DNA from: Serratia sp. M24T3
Lineage (GTDB): Bacteria; Pseudomonadota; Gammaproteobacteria; Enterobacterales; Enterobacteriaceae
Assembly: GCF_000257645.1 (NCBI RefSeq)
Contig: NZ_AJHJ01000027.1
Coordinates: forward strand, 1 to 63,011
Reading direction: 5' to 3'
Length of the DNA stretch: 63,011 bases
Made by a program: the position numbers and the translations under genes. The notes below the pieces were generated by a model that saw only the letters and a program-made list of their open reading frames with translations, did not search any database and was not told the origin of the DNA. This document shows, piece by piece, positions 61,953 to 63,011 of this stretch (positions are counted from its first letter, which is position 1; each line of letters begins with the position of its first letter).

Positions 61953-63011
61953 ATGCGCAAGATCATTCACGTCGATATGGACTGCTTTTTCGCAGCCGTT
62001 GAAATGCGCGACGATCCCTCATTGCGCGATATCCCGCTGGCGATTGGTGGCAGTAAAGACCGCCGAGGCGTGATAAGCACCGCTAATTATCCGGCTCGCA
62101 AATATGGCGTTCATAGCGCAATGTCTACCGCGATGGCGCTCAAGCTATGCCCGCATCTTAAAGTGATACCTGGCCGTGGCGAGGCCTATAAAGAAGCTTC
62201 GTTGCGCATTCGGGAAATTTTCGCTCGTTACACGTCGCTGATTGAACCCCTATCGCTGGACGAAGCCTATCTTGATGTCACCGATAGCCCCTACTGCAAC
62301 GGTTCGGCAACATTGATGGCCAGTGAAATCCGTCAGGCAATCTTCGACGAGCTTAATCTCACCGCCTCTGCGGGTATTGCACCGATCAAATTTTTAGCAA
62401 AAATCGCTTCAGACCTTAATAAACCCAATGGGCAGTTCGTGATCACACCTGACAAAGTTGCTGACTTTTTGCAGGATCTGCCGTTGGCAAAAATTCCCGG
62501 TGTTGGCAAAGTCACAGCCCGCAAGCTTGAAGATCAAGGGTTGATGACCTGTGGCGATGTGCAACGCTATGATTTAGCACTATTACTGAAAAGATTTGGC
62601 AAGTTTGGACGCGTATTGTGGGAGCGCTGTCAGGGCATTGATGAGCGCGAGATTTCTTCCGAGCGCCTGCGCAAATCTGTGGGCGTTGAACGCACGCTGG
62701 CTGAGGATATCCACGACTGGGAAAGCTGCGTCGAGCTGATTGACCGGCTTTATCCGGAGCTGGAAACGCGCCTGACTCGTGTAAGCCCTAGTTTGCGTAT
62801 TGCGCGGCAGGGCGTAAAGCTCAAGTTTCACGATTTTCAGCAGACGACTCAAGAGCATGTCTGGCCAGTGTTGAACAAGGCTGATTTACTTAAAGTTGCA
62901 CAAGAGGCGTGGGAGATGCGACGCGGAGGGCGAGGGGTAAGGCTGGTGGGACTGCACGTCACGTTGCAGGATCCGCAGATAGAACGGCAGCTTTTATTAC
63001 CCTGGGAGTAA
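61953..63011 (+). CDS. dinB: DNA polymerase IV (Y family)
   Basis: This 352-aa Y-family translesion polymerase carries D8 ([14 protein letters not shown]) and D103/E104 ([11 protein letters not shown]) as metal-binding catalytic residues. The HhH region is [18 protein letters not shown]. The C-terminal ERQLLLPWE is a beta-clamp binding peptide. It bypasses N2-dG lesions and makes frameshift errors. The ATG at 61953 matches E. coli, and the upstream in-frame extension passes through the LexA box. The gene ends with the last base of the window and is complete. Confidence 0.97.
   Translation: MRKIIHVDMDCFFAAVEMRDDPSLRDIPLAIGGSKDRRGVISTANYPARKYGVHSAMSTAMALKLCPHLKVIPGRGEAYKEASLRIREIFARYTSLIEPLSLDEAYLDVTDSPYCNGSATLMASEIRQAIFDELNLTASAGIAPIKFLAKIASDLNKPNGQFVITPDKVADFLQDLPLAKIPGVGKVTARKLEDQGLMTCGDVQRYDLALLLKRFGKFGRVLWERCQGIDEREISSERLRKSVGVERTLAEDIHDWESCVELIDRLYPELETRLTRVSPSLRIARQGVKLKFHDFQQTTQEHVWPVLNKADLLKVAQEAWEMRRGGRGVRLVGLHVTLQDPQIERQLLLPWE

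Noticed and set aside
1-63011. CRISPR arrays, insertion sequences or prophage
   Set aside because: No regularly spaced repeats, no transposase or phage protein among the translated frames.

Overview
The window is chromosomal DNA of an enterobacterium outside Escherichia, probably in the Yersiniaceae (Rahnella/Ewingella/Rouxiella/Serratia side) or a close relative. The backbone keeps the E. coli order from the 3' end of an rRNA operon to dinB: 5S rRNA, tRNA-Asp, dkgB, yafC, yafD, mltD, gloB, yafS, rnhA, dnaQ, a second tRNA-Asp, then yafV, fadE, gmhA, yafJ, yafK and dinB. Encoded proteins resemble the E. coli ones along their whole length. Genus assignment is inference; I could run no search.

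Three large blocks interrupt this backbone. (1) 915-15212 is a 15-gene, tightly overlapping aryl polyene (APE) operon, inserted between the first tRNA-Asp and dkgB. It holds ketosynthases, a chain-length factor, two ACPs, two dehydratases, a ketoreductase, an acyl-ACP ligase, a thioesterase, acyl/glycosyl transferases, a LolA-like carrier, an MMPL exporter, a lipoprotein and a PPTase. (2) 25078-48913 is a nitrogen/carbon scavenging block. It contains allantoin permease, racemase and allantoinase under a GntR regulator; a lone PchB-like chorismate mutase; a cellobiose-type PTS with a GH4 glycosidase and an RpiR regulator; the oxalurate/oxamate genes hpxWXYZ facing hpxU; and a long operon (polar amino-acid-type ABC importer, hpxJ, hpxK, hpxQ, hpxT, NCS2 permease) behind a very good sigma-54 promoter and an NtrC-like site. 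A CTP-synthase-like amidotransferase homologue with its catalytic Cys and His lost lies at the end. (3) 49122-55704 is a methionine salvage block (omega-amidase yafV, aminotransferase ybdL, mtnBCD, mtnA, mtnK). Two sets of tandem met boxes sit in its two divergent promoter regions.

The genes form coherent pathways. The purine block covers uptake, the steps after urate (HIU, OHCU, allantoin, allantoate, ureidoglycine) and oxalurate/oxamate disposal. It lacks urate hydroxylase and the oxamate carbamoyltransferase genes, which must be elsewhere or absent. The methionine block pairs a glutamine-type transaminase with the omega-amidase that removes its keto-acid product.

The most interesting undescribed-looking item is between yehS and fadE (56416-56873). 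A 39-codon peptide gene has a signal-like N-terminus, a strong ribosome binding site partly buried in a hairpin, and its own terminator. It is preceded by a divergently transcribed ~91-nt RNA with a strong promoter and terminator. The 5' end of that RNA can pair over 20 nt (two G-U) with the peptide mRNA leader. This is the layout of a type I toxin-antitoxin pair, possibly related to ryfA/TimP-TimR. Other points of note are the RpiR regulator with three HTH units, a 6-codon mini-ORF overlapping the dnaQ start, and a 5S rRNA remnant.
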